A stretch of DNA of 64,000 nucleotides from Candidatus Heimdallarchaeota archaeon. Its GTDB lineage: Archaea; Asgardarchaeota; Heimdallarchaeia; Heimdallarchaeales; Kariarchaeaceae. The notes under the pieces were generated by a model. That model did no database searches. It saw only the letters and a list, made by a program, of their open reading frames with translations, and had not been told where the DNA came from. The DNA lies in contig JASBSB010000007.1 of assembly GCA_030149205.1 (NCBI GenBank), forward strand, positions 186,001 to 250,000, written 5' to 3'. A program made the translations under genes and the position numbers. Numbering within the stretch: the first letter of the stretch is position 1; every line of letters starts with the position of its first letter. Below, piece after piece: positions 1 to 8,907 of this stretch.

Positions 1-189
1 TCTAATTCTATATAATTTGATTTTTCCATTTTCGACTTTGGCATCCATTTCTTCAACCTTAACAACTCTAAGGTCTCTTAGTGTCTTTGCAGCTTCCTTC
101 ACTGCATTCTTTGTTGCATCTTCCCAACTGGTTTTCGAAGTTCCGACCAGTTCAATAATTTTGAAACTTGGTAATATTTCTTCATCCAT
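1..189 (-). CDS. Dodecin family flavin-binding protein (3' end outside window)
   Basis: Translating the minus strand from the ATG at 189 gives 63 residues before the window ends. It opens MDEEILPSFKIIELVGTS and continues with a helix containing WEDATKNAV, then TLRDLRVVKVEEMDA and a final strand. This is the dodecin layout: a first strand ending in ELVGTS, one helix, then two strands. Dodecins are about 65-75 residue proteins that form dodecamers and store or buffer flavins in the cytoplasm. Only a few C-terminal residues should be missing. The aromatic Trp that stacks on flavin in many dodecins may correspond to the Trp of the SWEDA segment or be replaced; this was not aligned. The call rests on motif recognition alone. 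Confidence 0.8.
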   Translation of the reverse strand, partial: MDEEILPSFKIIELVGTSKTSWEDATKNAVKEAAKTLRDLRVVKVEEMDAKVENGKIKLYRIR

Positions 190-249
190 AAATATTCATC
201 CCCAATTTATTTTTAAATTAGTCATTTTACATACTTTGAATTTGTTAAT

Positions 250-534
250 TTAGTCTTCTAAATTTAGTTCAGGTAGGTCATCTATTGAATCAAAAGACAC
301 AAATGAATAACTCCCATTTCCTAGAACTACAGTCTTAAACCTCTCAAGATCATTGAAAAATTCCTCGAGGGATGTTTTATTTCTTAAACTTTGAAAATTT
401 ATATTACCAACAATGATATTTCCACAGGTACAGATTCCACAAAACGCACCAATATTTGCTTTTGTTACAGGTATCTTTAATTTCCACCTAATCGCACACG
501 AATTACATTCAATTCCAAACTGAATCATATCCAT
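250..534 (-). CDS. Small cysteine-motif protein, function unknown
   Basis: This 94-residue protein is not recognised. It has an N-terminal CxxC pair (residues 10 and 13) and a second cluster of the form CGICTCG near residues 32-38. Together these could bind one zinc ion as a small zinc ribbon. The C-terminal half is acidic and hydrophilic (ending DDLPELNLED) and shows no membrane segment. It lies between the dodecin gene and a surface-protein gene on the same strand. Reading through from the surface protein is possible, because the gap is only 11 bp. Confidence 0.6.
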   Translation of the reverse strand: MDMIQFGIECNSCAIRWKLKIPVTKANIGAFCGICTCGNIIVGNINFQSLRNKTSLEEFFNDLERFKTVVLGNGSYSFVSFDSIDDLPELNLED

Positions 535-545
535 AGTTTAAAAAT

Positions 546-2129
546 TCACAGTATCTTTATAATTTTTCGTCTAAGTATAAAGATTGCAAAGAGAGCAGAT
601 GGTAATAAGATCACTAATAATGGGATGAAAATTTCAGGTGCAAATGGAAATCTGTTATCTTTGATTCTTGGATTTTGATTGAACAAGAACTCGTTTAGAT
701 TGCTATAACCATCAAGATCAATATCAATCTTAGAGTCACTTGAATTTAAGGGATTTAAATTGTAAGTATATTCCCATCCGTCAGGAATACCATCATTATC
801 AGAATCTGCCTTTAGGGGGTTTGTATTTATTTGGCCCTCAATACTGTTTATTAACCCATCATTATCTAAATCTTGTAAATCATCAGCTTTCAATAACGGG
901 TCTAATTTATATTTTATTTCCCAACCATCAGGGGCACCCCCAAAATCTGTATCTGCCAACCTAGGTGATGTACCAATAATAAATTCATTCAGATTGGTTA
1001 AACCGTCATTATCCAGATCCAACTCAGTGTCCCTCAAATTCGGATTGGTTCCAAAAGCAACCTCAGATAAATCATTAATCGAATCTCCATCTGAATCTGG
1101 ATTATCCTTTTGAGTTTGATAATAAGTTTCACTCACATCTGGCAAACCATCATTATCTGAGTCAATTCCATAGTATCTAATTGCCAACCCTCTAAACATA
1201 GTTATTGAGAGAAGAAGTGATTTATCAATAAAGGATATATCCAGAAATTTTCCTTTGGTTTGAATCAAAGTTGATTGATTTTGAAAATAAGAATAAAGAG
1301 AGCCATTGGAGGTTTGAATGAAAGAAGAGTTGCTTCCAAATCGAAAAATTTTCTCAGTTTGAGTAGGAATTTGATAAGACTTGTTACTCTTAAGGATTGT
1401 GGCTAGATGGTTATTCAGATCAAACAGTGTCAGATTGAAATTAAAAAAATTATTAAATTTAAATCCAGAATGACCTATAACTGTGTTATTGGACACATTA
1501 ACTCGAATTGGGTTTAAATCCCCGTACAACCAAATTGAATTATTTGTATGTACAAGTGCATAATTTTGCCATGTATCAATAATAAATAACTTCGACGTCT
1601 TTTTTTCATAGGTAAGCCCATTCCATTTTATTTCTACATTATTTAATCCATCATACCCTTGAATAATCCAACTCCTATTTGAAATGTCGAAATAAGCCTT
1701 TGTATTAATCAAAGTGGAGCTGAGAGTAATTTTATACTCTTTATGTAAGGGTGATTTCCAAATTAATGAAGTAGAGTTAACGTTAGATCCAATAACTAGT
1801 AACTCTGTATTGAATGAAAATGAGTTAACCTGGAAATACACATTATTTAGAATATCAATTGTCATAAATCCATTAACAAAATTTACTATTATAGGTAAGT
1901 TATAGCCATTTATTTTGGAAAGCAAAACAATTTGTGCTCTTCCAATGTTTCCATCGACAGTATAAGGATGAGTTTGTGCACTTGTAATTGGAAACTGTGT
2001 ATCATCAAAATTCCAGACAGATATATCAGGGTCAGGAATTTTAACTTCTGTCAGTCCATTTATCTGTGTGTTTGAATGAGTTGAAAATAAAATAATTATA
2101 AAAAGTAGCAAAGATTTGGCATACTTCAA
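546..2129 (-). CDS. Secreted, membrane-anchored protein with thrombospondin type 3-like calcium repeats
   Basis: The 527-residue protein starts with a hydrophobic signal-type segment after MKYAKS (about residues 7-22). A beta-rich, Asn/Ser-rich extracellular region follows. About residues 320-495 carry repeated Asp-rich motifs such as DSDNDGLPD, DLDNDGLTN and DSDNDGIPDGWE, the calcium-binding pattern of thrombospondin type 3 repeats. The C-terminus has one transmembrane helix (IPLLVILLPSALFAIF) followed by RRK, so the bulk should be outside the cell and the tail inside. Many N-x-S/T sequons suggest N-glycosylation, consistent with a surface protein. The ligand and exact role are unknown. Such repeats are common in archaeal surface proteins. 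Confidence 0.75.
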   Translation of the reverse strand: MKYAKSLLLFIIILFSTHSNTQINGLTEVKIPDPDISVWNFDDTQFPITSAQTHPYTVDGNIGRAQIVLLSKINGYNLPIIVNFVNGFMTIDILNNVYFQVNSFSFNTELLVIGSNVNSTSLIWKSPLHKEYKITLSSTLINTKAYFDISNRSWIIQGYDGLNNVEIKWNGLTYEKKTSKLFIIDTWQNYALVHTNNSIWLYGDLNPIRVNVSNNTVIGHSGFKFNNFFNFNLTLFDLNNHLATILKSNKSYQIPTQTEKIFRFGSNSSFIQTSNGSLYSYFQNQSTLIQTKGKFLDISFIDKSLLLSITMFRGLAIRYYGIDSDNDGLPDVSETYYQTQKDNPDSDGDSINDLSEVAFGTNPNLRDTELDLDNDGLTNLNEFIIGTSPRLADTDFGGAPDGWEIKYKLDPLLKADDLQDLDNDGLINSIEGQINTNPLKADSDNDGIPDGWEYTYNLNPLNSSDSKIDIDLDGYSNLNEFLFNQNPRIKDNRFPFAPEIFIPLLVILLPSALFAIFILRRKIIKIL

Positions 2130-2471
2130 TGTAAGTTAAAATTGATTAAGACATATAATAAAATATCGATTTAATGGAAGGATAATTTAGAATTCATCAA
2201 GATTAGGACATTTAAATATACCTATGTTCATCACACAGAATCACAAAACATATATTTCTATTAAATTCCTATTTGTTTCTCCAATTTCCATTAACTGCTT
2301 ATAGAATTGGTATTAAAAGTTGAAATTATCAACCCTCAACCTCTCTAAATAACAAAATTGTGGTTTTAATTATATTTCCAAAAGAAGTAAGGGGGTAATC
2401 ACAGAAAATTACGTGAAATCACAAAATTTACACATAAATAGAGTGTATATTAGGTTTAAGTGTGATTATAC
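2130..2471. other. Intergenic region without a recognisable gene
   Basis: These 342 bases are very AT-rich, with no open frame of note on either strand and no tRNA-like fold that I can see. The right-hand part should carry whatever terminator follows the minus-strand gene ending at 2472. The left-hand part should hold the promoter of the surface-protein gene. I see no repeats. Confidence 0.5.
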
Positions 2472-3221
2472 TTACACCAATACCTTGATTTCCGATGGTT
2501 CCTTTGGAGATGTTTCAATGTTAAGAAGGTAAGAAATGTAAGAAATAAAGGTTATTGGAAAATTCTCAATATCATCAGAAACCGATTTAGGGAAGGTAGA
2601 ATTCTTTATCTCTGAAATAACTGATGATATTTTATCATGGTTTAAAAAGATCAAACTGTTAGGAGGGAGTACATTTTGATCAATATCTAAGTTTGAATAG
2701 AAATACAGCGTTGGTTTTTCTAGCTTTTGATAAATTTTAAGAAATTCAATCAGTAAATTTGAAAATTCAGGAGATTGAAAAGTGAATAATAGTTTATCAA
2801 AGCAAAAATTAAGTGAATAAGAAGGTCCATTTTTAAGAATCGTCATTATTATTGACTTCGTATCATTTTTTATGAACTGAAAATTTGACTTAATAATGGG
2901 TTCTTTTACATTGCTAAAGTATTGTGAAACTTGATGCTTAACATCAATTAACTCATCCATAGGTATACTTCTTAAGGCTTCATTAACCAAAGACTGATCA
3001 CTGATAAATTCTGAAAAATCATGGACATCGTTAATCCCAAGACGTTCAAATTTGTGAATTACATCTTTAGAAACACCAGGTAAGTTGGTTAAGAGGGGAG
3101 TTTGAATAGCCTTTTCTCTTACTTTTCTATCAGCTAATTTTGCATATAGACTTGGGAAAAAGAATAAGTTTGCTTCAATATCTTTTGAACCTGATAATAA
3201 AAACTTGGTTTTTGAAGACAT
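2472..3221 (-). CDS. Helix-hairpin-helix-containing protein, function unknown
   Basis: The protein has 249 residues from the ATG at 3221; an in-frame ATG at 3254 would add 11. I prefer 3221 because a TATA-like stretch (TTTTAATAAA on the minus strand, about 3238-3248) lies about 26 bp upstream, as expected for a leaderless transcript. Near the N-terminus is a helix-hairpin-helix-like motif, LTNLPGVSKDVIHKFERLGI, of the kind that contacts DNA or RNA backbones. The remainder looks like a mixed alpha/beta domain without recognisable catalytic motifs. The gene is divergent from the eL21 gene. A nucleic-acid role is inferred only from the HhH motif. Confidence 0.6.
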   Translation of the reverse strand: MSSKTKFLLSGSKDIEANLFFFPSLYAKLADRKVREKAIQTPLLTNLPGVSKDVIHKFERLGINDVHDFSEFISDQSLVNEALRSIPMDELIDVKHQVSQYFSNVKEPIIKSNFQFIKNDTKSIIMTILKNGPSYSLNFCFDKLLFTFQSPEFSNLLIEFLKIYQKLEKPTLYFYSNLDIDQNVLPPNSLIFLNHDKISSVISEIKNSTFPKSVSDDIENFPITFISYISYLLNIETSPKEPSEIKVLV

Positions 3222-3344
3222 AATATAACTGCTTATAAGTTTATTAAAACACATTAAAATTTAGATTTCTAAATTTGAATTTCTCGCGCTCAATCGAATT
3301 CTATTAAAAGCAAGGAAAAAATAAATATTAAGAAGGAATACTCC

Positions 3345-3653
3345 ATGAGAAAATCAAAAGGATTCGATAATCGAACAAGAAAATTATTTAAAAGAAAAGC
3401 CAGAGAAAAGGGATTAAAATCTTTAAGATATCTTCTTGAACCCTTTGAGGTTGGACAAAATGTAGATATTATTTTGAACTCCCAAGAACAACGAGGTAGA
3501 CCACATAAGAGATATCATGGGAAAAAAGGTGTTGTTTCTAAGATTCAGGGACAATCATATGTAATTATGGTTAAAACTGGGAACAGTGAAACACAGATTA
3601 TCTCAAGACCTGAACACTTAAGACCTTCTCATGTTTTTAGTGAAGAGGAGTAA
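3345..3653 (+). CDS. rpl21e: Ribosomal protein eL21
   Basis: A 102-residue large-subunit ribosomal protein of the eukaryote/archaea-specific eL21 family. The basic N-terminus contains RTRKLFKRKAREKG, followed by the SH3-like barrel with GQNVDIILN and the family signature RPHKRYHGKKGVV. The C-terminus has the usual RPEHLRP segment. Length matches the family (about 95-105). It is the first gene of a plus-strand cluster followed after 12 bp by rpoF and then the DUF655 protein, an order conserved in many archaeal genomes. This supports co-transcription of ribosome and RNA polymerase components. Confidence 0.96.
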   Translation: MRKSKGFDNRTRKLFKRKAREKGLKSLRYLLEPFEVGQNVDIILNSQEQRGRPHKRYHGKKGVVSKIQGQSYVIMVKTGNSETQIISRPEHLRPSHVFSEEE

Positions 3654-3665
3654 GGATTCTATAGT

Positions 3666-4133
3666 ATGCCAAAAGAGATCCATTCTTACAAACCAATTTC
3701 TATTCCTGAAGTAAGAGAGATATTAAAATCGAGGAAAAAAGATGCTGAGGAGTTAGGGGAAGAACTTAGTTATATCCAATCTGTTGCTTTGGATCACGCT
3801 GTCATAGTTTCAAGAACTTCTTCAGATGAAGCAATAAAAACAGTCAAGAAATTAGTCAAAGAGTTCAAGATAAGTGAAATGGGTGCTATTGCTCTCGTAA
3901 ATTATTTACCAGGATCTGTCCATTCTGTCAGAGTGTTGCTTGATACCGAGGGAAAAAATAAGGAAACATCAGAATTAGAACAGATTTTAGAAGTTCTTAA
4001 TGGAGTCAAAAGAATTAACGCACGTGAGATAGAGAAAAAAGAAGAAGAAGAAAAGGAATTAGTAGAAGAACCACTTGATGAACCAAGTGAAGAAAAAGAA
4101 CTACCAGATGTAATTCCTGAGGATCTTTTATAA
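3666..4133 (+). CDS. rpoF: DNA-directed RNA polymerase subunit Rpo4 (F) with acidic tail
   Basis: The 155-residue protein matches archaeal RpoF/Rpo4, the Rpb4 homologue that forms the polymerase stalk with Rpo7. The N-terminal part (EIHSYKPISIPEVREIL) and the HRDC-like helical part (AIKTVKKLVKEFKISEMGAIALVNYLP, split here by description) fit the family. Typical archaeal RpoF is about 110-120 residues. This one has roughly 35 extra residues rich in Glu (about 120-155), a tail also seen in other proteins of this window. It sits between eL21 and the DUF655 gene, as in other archaea. Confidence 0.93.
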   Translation: MPKEIHSYKPISIPEVREILKSRKKDAEELGEELSYIQSVALDHAVIVSRTSSDEAIKTVKKLVKEFKISEMGAIALVNYLPGSVHSVRVLLDTEGKNKETSELEQILEVLNGVKRINAREIEKKEEEEKELVEEPLDEPSEEKELPDVIPEDLL

Positions 4134-4268
4134 AAAATAAATAAATTTTGTCTAGTTTGTATTTCATAATGAGGAACTTTTATTATTTGAGGAATATAAG
4201 ACAATTTTAAGGAAAAATCTAGTAGTTACATTTTAAAAATAGATAAAATTTCCGTGGAGATACACAAA

Positions 4269-4910
4269 ATGAGTGAGACAGAAAAACGAGGTCAGACTGA
4301 TAAAAAATATGAAGAAAAAGCAATCATTCTGGACACATTTTCACCTGATATAAACAGAAGATATGAGAAATATAAAGGTAAGTTGATTGCTCAGGCAGTT
4401 GGAAAAACGTGGTTTACTTTGTTTGAACTGGTTATAAAAGAAGGATACTCGATAATTTTGCAAGACGAAGTTAATCTAAACAAGGATTCAAGAGAGGAAG
4501 TTGAAACTATAATTGGAAGAATAGGCTATGACAAACTTACAAATATCGGGACCTCTCAGCTTGAGATAATTATAAACAAGATAATTAAGGAGAGAGAGGA
4601 TTATTTTGTAAAATGGTTCAATAAAACACCTCCAATAAGTATCAGACTACACTCATTGCAGCTAATTAAAGGAATTGGTCCTAAATTAATGCAATCCATA
4701 CTAAAGGAACGAGAAAAACAACCTTTTACAAGTTTTGAAGATATCCAAGAAAGAGTCGGGATTAGTAACATTCAGAATTTAATAAAACAGAGAATATTAG
4801 AAGAGATAATGGATCCAAACGAAAAACATAAGCTTTTCACCAGACAACAAAAGGATAAAAGAGAGTATAATAAGCGGCCATCATTTAGAAGGAGAAGAAA
4901 TAACTATTAA
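4269..4910 (+). CDS. DUF655 family helix-hairpin-helix protein
   Basis: A conserved archaeal protein of the DUF655 family, an S1/OB-like N-terminal part followed by HhH motifs. The segment LIKGIGPKLMQSIL near residue 140 is the HhH hairpin, and the tail is very basic (RRRRNNY), both suggesting nucleic-acid binding. I chose the ATG at 4269 because GGAGA lies just upstream; a GTG at 4254 is possible. In archaea this gene usually follows eL21 and rpoF and precedes the rRNA dimethylase KsgA/Dim1. Here KsgA is absent and a convergent queE overlaps the stop codon by 4 bp. Confidence 0.88.
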   Translation: MSETEKRGQTDKKYEEKAIILDTFSPDINRRYEKYKGKLIAQAVGKTWFTLFELVIKEGYSIILQDEVNLNKDSREEVETIIGRIGYDKLTNIGTSQLEIIINKIIKEREDYFVKWFNKTPPISIRLHSLQLIKGIGPKLMQSILKEREKQPFTSFEDIQERVGISNIQNLIKQRILEEIMDPNEKHKLFTRQQKDKREYNKRPSFRRRRNNY

Positions 4911-5608
4911 ACCCCTCTTTTAGGTCCCCACACAGTGAGATGTAGTCTTGTTGTTAAATTATATCCTGTGGACTTACATATCTCAATTAAATTTGGAAGC
5001 TTTTGTACCATTTCAGAATGATTTCTAGATTGAGGCATGAGATATATCTTCTTAGCTAATGAATCTTCTGAAAGAGCTTCTAACAAAAATTCAATTTCCT
5101 TAATTTCTTCATAATTTCCCTCAACAACAAATTTAAGTTGAAAATCTTTCCCTTTGTCATCAACAAATTTCTTTAGTTCTGGGATCTTAACTCTTTGCTG
5201 CTCGTGTACTTTTTCAAATCTTCCTTTTGGGGTAGAATTAGATAATTTCGGACTTAGTGAAATGAAATCAGCTGATGTAGAGACAAATCTTGTTCCATTT
5301 GTTTCTATAGTTACAAAATAATCCAGATTTTTTAAAGAATCAATTAAGGTTGGAAGGTCAGATTGCAAGAAAGGTTCACCTCCTGTTATGACGATATGAG
5401 GCTTAGTTGGTGAATTATAACTTAGATTATTTATTTCTTTCAATATCTCTTCGATGGTTTTGGAGTTTTTCTCCGGATTCCAGCTGGTGTATGGTGTATC
5501 ACACCATTTACATCTTAAGTTACAGTATGAGGTCCGAACAAAAATAGATGGAACACCTATATACTTTCCTTCACCCTGAATTGAATAAAAAATTTCAGAG
5601 ATTTTCAT
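4907..5608 (-). CDS. queE: 7-carboxy-7-deazaguanine synthase QueE
   Basis: Radical SAM enzyme that converts 6-carboxytetrahydropterin to 7-carboxy-7-deazaguanine, a step toward preQ0 and archaeosine. The N-terminus SEIFYSIQGEGKYIGVPSIF is characteristic of QueE. The radical SAM iron-sulfur ligands are the CxxxCxxC cysteines at residues 29, 33 and 36. The glycine-rich ITGGEPFLQ loop follows. Its 233 residues match the family. The pathway is supported by a tgtA gene, which uses preQ0, elsewhere in this window (about 22-23.6 kb). Confidence 0.94.
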   Translation of the reverse strand: MKISEIFYSIQGEGKYIGVPSIFVRTSYCNLRCKWCDTPYTSWNPEKNSKTIEEILKEINNLSYNSPTKPHIVITGGEPFLQSDLPTLIDSLKNLDYFVTIETNGTRFVSTSADFISLSPKLSNSTPKGRFEKVHEQQRVKIPELKKFVDDKGKDFQLKFVVEGNYEEIKEIEFLLEALSEDSLAKKIYLMPQSRNHSEMVQKLPNLIEICKSTGYNLTTRLHLTVWGPKRGV

Positions 5609-6662
5609 TTTTTTAGCAACAAGAATTCATAAGAAACAGAATTTAAAATATTATAGACTGGTTAACATAATTACAAAAGAAAAAAGTCATATTATCCAAA
5701 AAAGGTCAATCTTTGGTATTACAATATAAAACAAAGTAATATTATACCCTAGAACCCCTTTATTTCACGTAGAACAATAATTAAAACAGGTATTTTGAAT
5801 TTTACAAATAATGAAAGATATTCAAAATTCCAGAATAAAATCCTAATGAATAAATAAAATAAAATTAAATAAAAATAGAGTATGGGGTGTTATTTCTTAT
5901 GAAAATAATATTAATATTATTTTTATCAAGTAAAATTATTTTATACATGTAAATTCTAAGGTCCATTTGAAATGGTAGGGGTATGGACACATTATCCTGA
6001 TCTAATTCTTTTTCTTACCAGTTACTTGTTAAATGATGTGTAATCCCTAATTGAAGAGAGATTTCTGATAAATTTCCGCTGTAGAAGCGCGCTTTCAGGT
6101 GAACAAATCCTACAAATTGTGACATGAAATATTATAATTAACCACATTAAAATTTACTATATCATTATTTATGATGATTTTATTACTATTAGGGCTTTAA
6201 ATTGCGTAGTAATACAAATTAATTATTGGTCATATCTTTGTCTAGGAAATTTTACTTCAGGTTAATTAAATTTCCTTCACCCTTCAAACGGTATATTATG
6301 TTTTTAGCAATTCCAAAAGAAAGATAAAAGCAAACAAAATTTATTTATTTATTGATATAAAATTGATTCTCTTTCTATTTCCTTAACCAATTATTCTTAG
6401 TTCTAGTTAAGTAAATTCAATATCATCAGTATATCTTTACGTAATATTTATTGAAACTAAGTAAAACTGAATTGTTAAATCTATGAGTAATAGGTCTTTT
6501 TCTTCTCTAACCATTTATTATAGCATCCATTTGGTTATTTTACTTATTCAATATAAAAGAATAAATTTTTTTCTTAAACTTAGTTTTTTCAAATTTTTGT
6601 GAATCTAACTAGAAGGTAATAAAGGTCACATATCAAATTTGAATTATAACTGGAGAATCAAA
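5609..6662. other. Gene-poor kilobase upstream of eL37
   Basis: No open frame longer than about 20 codons with coding character is seen on either strand. Most of it is very AT-rich. An imperfect inverted repeat (GGTATTAC ... GTAATATTATACC) lies near 5717-5750. A less AT-rich, structured patch is at about 5955-6130 and is listed separately. The right end should hold the eL37 promoter. In an otherwise compact genome a gap of this size is unusual. Confidence 0.5.
5955..6130. other. Possible structured non-coding RNA, class unknown
   Basis: Within the AT-rich gap this patch has more G+C and several inverted repeats. There is a perfect 13-base palindrome CCATTTGAAATGG (5963-5975). GTCCAT (5961-5966) can pair with ATGGAC (5983-5988). 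ACACAT (5987-5992) can pair with ATGTGT (6036-6041). A CGCT/AGCG hairpin lies near 6077-6089. In AT-rich archaea, local rises in G+C outside genes often mark RNAs. I cannot assign a family, strand or ends. Confidence 0.25.
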
Positions 6663-6845
6663 ATGACAAAAGGAACACCATCTTATGGTAAACACAACAA
6701 AAGAGGCTCTCATATCATATGTAGAAGATGTGGAAAGCATAGTCTTCACATGCAGAAAAAAATTTGTGCAAGTTGTGGATTTGGTAGAACAGCTAAAAGA
6801 AAGGCATCTGGATGGAGAAAATTAAAAGACTACTCAAAAAGGTAA
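6663..6845 (+). CDS. rpl37e: Ribosomal protein eL37
   Basis: A 60-residue zinc-binding large-subunit protein of the eL37 family. It has the characteristic start [20 protein letters not shown] and two CxxC pairs (CRRCGKHS and CASCGFG) that bind one zinc. The basic [13 protein letters not shown] segment ends the conserved region. I start at ATG 6663, preceded by GGAG, rather than at the upstream in-frame ATG 6639, because eL37 proteins begin directly with (M)TKGTPS. The next gene starts immediately after the stop codon, so the two are probably co-transcribed. The usual partner LSm gene is not adjacent. Confidence 0.95.
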   Translation: MTKGTPSYGKHNKRGSHIICRRCGKHSLHMQKKICASCGFGRTAKRKASGWRKLKDYSKR

Positions 6846-7859
6846 ATGAATGAGTTAGATACATTTTCCAGAGCATTTGAACTATATTTTAAACAACATC
6901 AAATTCCAATTTCCCGATCTGAGTTTCTAGTATTTTCTGGTCAATGGTTAAGAGTCTCTTTAGCATACCTTCTTAAAAGACAAGTAAATTTGGGTCACCC
7001 TTATGGTGAGTTATCCTGGGATTTTTTAGGATTAATAAGAAATACTTTTGGTGATCTTAATTTATCTGTTAAGTTTATTTCTGGGGTTGAAAGAAATAAT
7101 TTGGCTAAAAATACCATAGCCAAGGGAGAAAGGGAATTTTCAGATAAGTATGTCAAATATGTATCATCAAAAGATGAGTTTATCTCTGTTATTGAAAAAA
7201 TGGCAAATCTGTCAGAAGAAGCAGTAATTGGAAAAAATGATGGAAAATATTATTTTTTGACAAATTCACGAGATTCGGGTTCAGTTTCATACAGTGATGT
7301 TATACAAAATGTTACCGAATATTATGAACTCCCATTTGGTCCTATTATTTTTGTTCCTTTAAACACAAAATCAGTCGGTGTAGTAGATTTTCCATGGAAT
7401 TCAATACGATACTTATCATGGACCTTTGAAAGAGGAGAAGAGAGAACAGAATCTGTGGATAAATTTGGTTACACATCGGTAAGTGGGTGGAAAGCATATG
7501 CACGTTGGATGAATCATTATATCTTACCTGACAGAGGAAAATCTATATTCCACCAAAACATAAGAAACCTCCCATCTCTTATTAGAGATAGAAGATTAAC
7601 AAGTATTACTTATTGGGAAAAATTAGCAGAACAGAATCAACATAAAGATCTTTCAGCTGTAATTTCAAAGCTAATAAAAATTCTGAATTCCTCCATAGAA
7701 ATAACAAATAGAATAGATCTTTATTATTCAAATGATATCCAAGATAAAGCTGTAAGGCAACTAATAAGAGAACTATATTTTAATGAACAAAAGACATTAC
7801 CAGTATTTAATGAACTTAAGAGAATATATCATAATATTCACCATAAAAAGTTAGAATAA
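6846..7859 (+). CDS. Protein of unknown function co-transcribed with eL37
   Basis: The 337-residue protein is not recognised. It starts with ATG directly after the eL37 stop codon (no gap), which implies translational coupling. There is no signal peptide or membrane helix. The sequence is rich in Trp, Tyr and Arg (for example SGWKAYARWMNHYILPDRG). The C-terminal third, from about residue 235, is predicted helical by composition. There are no evident nucleotide-binding or metal motifs. A cytoplasmic role connected with translation is only suggested by its neighbour. Confidence 0.6.
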   Translation: MNELDTFSRAFELYFKQHQIPISRSEFLVFSGQWLRVSLAYLLKRQVNLGHPYGELSWDFLGLIRNTFGDLNLSVKFISGVERNNLAKNTIAKGEREFSDKYVKYVSSKDEFISVIEKMANLSEEAVIGKNDGKYYFLTNSRDSGSVSYSDVIQNVTEYYELPFGPIIFVPLNTKSVGVVDFPWNSIRYLSWTFERGEERTESVDKFGYTSVSGWKAYARWMNHYILPDRGKSIFHQNIRNLPSLIRDRRLTSITYWEKLAEQNQHKDLSAVISKLIKILNSSIEITNRIDLYYSNDIQDKAVRQLIRELYFNEQKTLPVFNELKRIYHNIHHKKLE

Positions 7860-7864
7860 GAAAC

Positions 7865-8806
7865 TTAAATTTCTTGTAATTGATTCTGTATTTCACATGC
7901 TTTACAAATTAATTTTGTTGAGGGTTCATTACAATTTATACATCTGTTTAGTATCCCAGAACTCTCTTGGGTAGGATTAAGATTAATTATATCATCTCCA
8001 GATTTTAGTATAGAAAAAATAACTCCTGGTGATTTTTCTTTGTAGTTTGTTAAAATGTCTCGAATTACTCCTCGGTGAGCTTCCAAAGAATTGGGGCATG
8101 GTGTTTCTTGATACTTCAGATTATTAAAATGGGCGTATAATACAATCTCTTCTTCTGATGTCCATCTGAAAGGTTTAACTCTAGGAACGAAAGCATTATC
8201 CTTTAATTGAGGTTCAGGTAAACTTCTAAGCGTTTTTAATACATTTCCAGAAAGCACATTCATAAGAATTGTTTGAGCTTCATCATCTGCGTTATGACCT
8301 GTGGCCAGTTTATCTGCCCCCAAATCTCGAGAAGTCTCATTCAGTAATTTTCTTCTAAATACACCACAGTATGAACAAGCTCCTAATCGTTTTGTATTGC
8401 TCATATCAAATTTCGTTAACAGGTTATCTAGTGTAACCCCAATTTTTTCTTCAAATGAAACTATTACATGTTCAACTTCAGCCTTTTTTGCTGCATTTTT
8501 TGCAAATTTTAATCCATCTTTTCTGTATCCTGTTATACCCTCATCAACAGTTACAGCAATAAGTTCTGTTTGATGTCCTCTTTGTAATTTTTTTAAAGTT
8601 TCTAACAATACAACAGAATCTTTTCCTCCTGATAATCCTACAACTATTTTATCATTTCTCTTGAGGAGTTTGTATTTATTGATAGTTCTTTGAACCTTCT
8701 TGGTGAACTGGGAGTTGAAATGTTGTTTACAGAGCTTAACTTTATCCCAAGGTCTAACCCATCCAGCTTCTCTTGTACAGAATGTACATTGTGGAATCTT
8801 CAACAT
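7865..8806 (-). CDS. ncsA: tRNA 2-thiouridine synthetase, NcsA/Ctu1 (TtcA-like) family
   Basis: A 313-residue PP-loop ATPase of the TtcA/TuaA group, corresponding to archaeal NcsA and eukaryotic Ncs6/Ctu1, which thiolate U34 of certain tRNAs. The N-terminal zinc finger (CTFCTREAG and a later CKQH) is followed by the ATP-pyrophosphatase loop GLSGGKDSVVLL near residue 58. The catalytic CSYCGVFRRKLLN segment and NADDEAQTILMN follow. The C-terminal zinc finger has CINCNEPS and CKAC. All motifs of an active enzyme are present. It converges on the preceding unknown gene with a 5-bp gap. Confidence 0.92.
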   Translation of the reverse strand: MLKIPQCTFCTREAGWVRPWDKVKLCKQHFNSQFTKKVQRTINKYKLLKRNDKIVVGLSGGKDSVVLLETLKKLQRGHQTELIAVTVDEGITGYRKDGLKFAKNAAKKAEVEHVIVSFEEKIGVTLDNLLTKFDMSNTKRLGACSYCGVFRRKLLNETSRDLGADKLATGHNADDEAQTILMNVLSGNVLKTLRSLPEPQLKDNAFVPRVKPFRWTSEEEIVLYAHFNNLKYQETPCPNSLEAHRGVIRDILTNYKEKSPGVIFSILKSGDDIINLNPTQESSGILNRCINCNEPSTKLICKACEIQNQLQEI

Positions 8807-8907
8807 ATGTCTAATTATTAAATGAATTAAATATCATTAGATAATTTCACTCATTGAAATAAGTACATATTCTAAAGCTTCATATACGATTCTGAGCCAA
8901 TTTAACT

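Noticed and set aside
17..253. Plus-strand frame of 78 codons at the left edge
   Set aside because: It is the shadow of the dodecin gene on the minus strand, which has convincing motifs.
6031..6068. C/D box-like words (TGATGT and CTGA) in the gene-free kilobase
   Set aside because: Only half a C/D guide can be drawn and no second box pair is present, so I do not call a sRNA.
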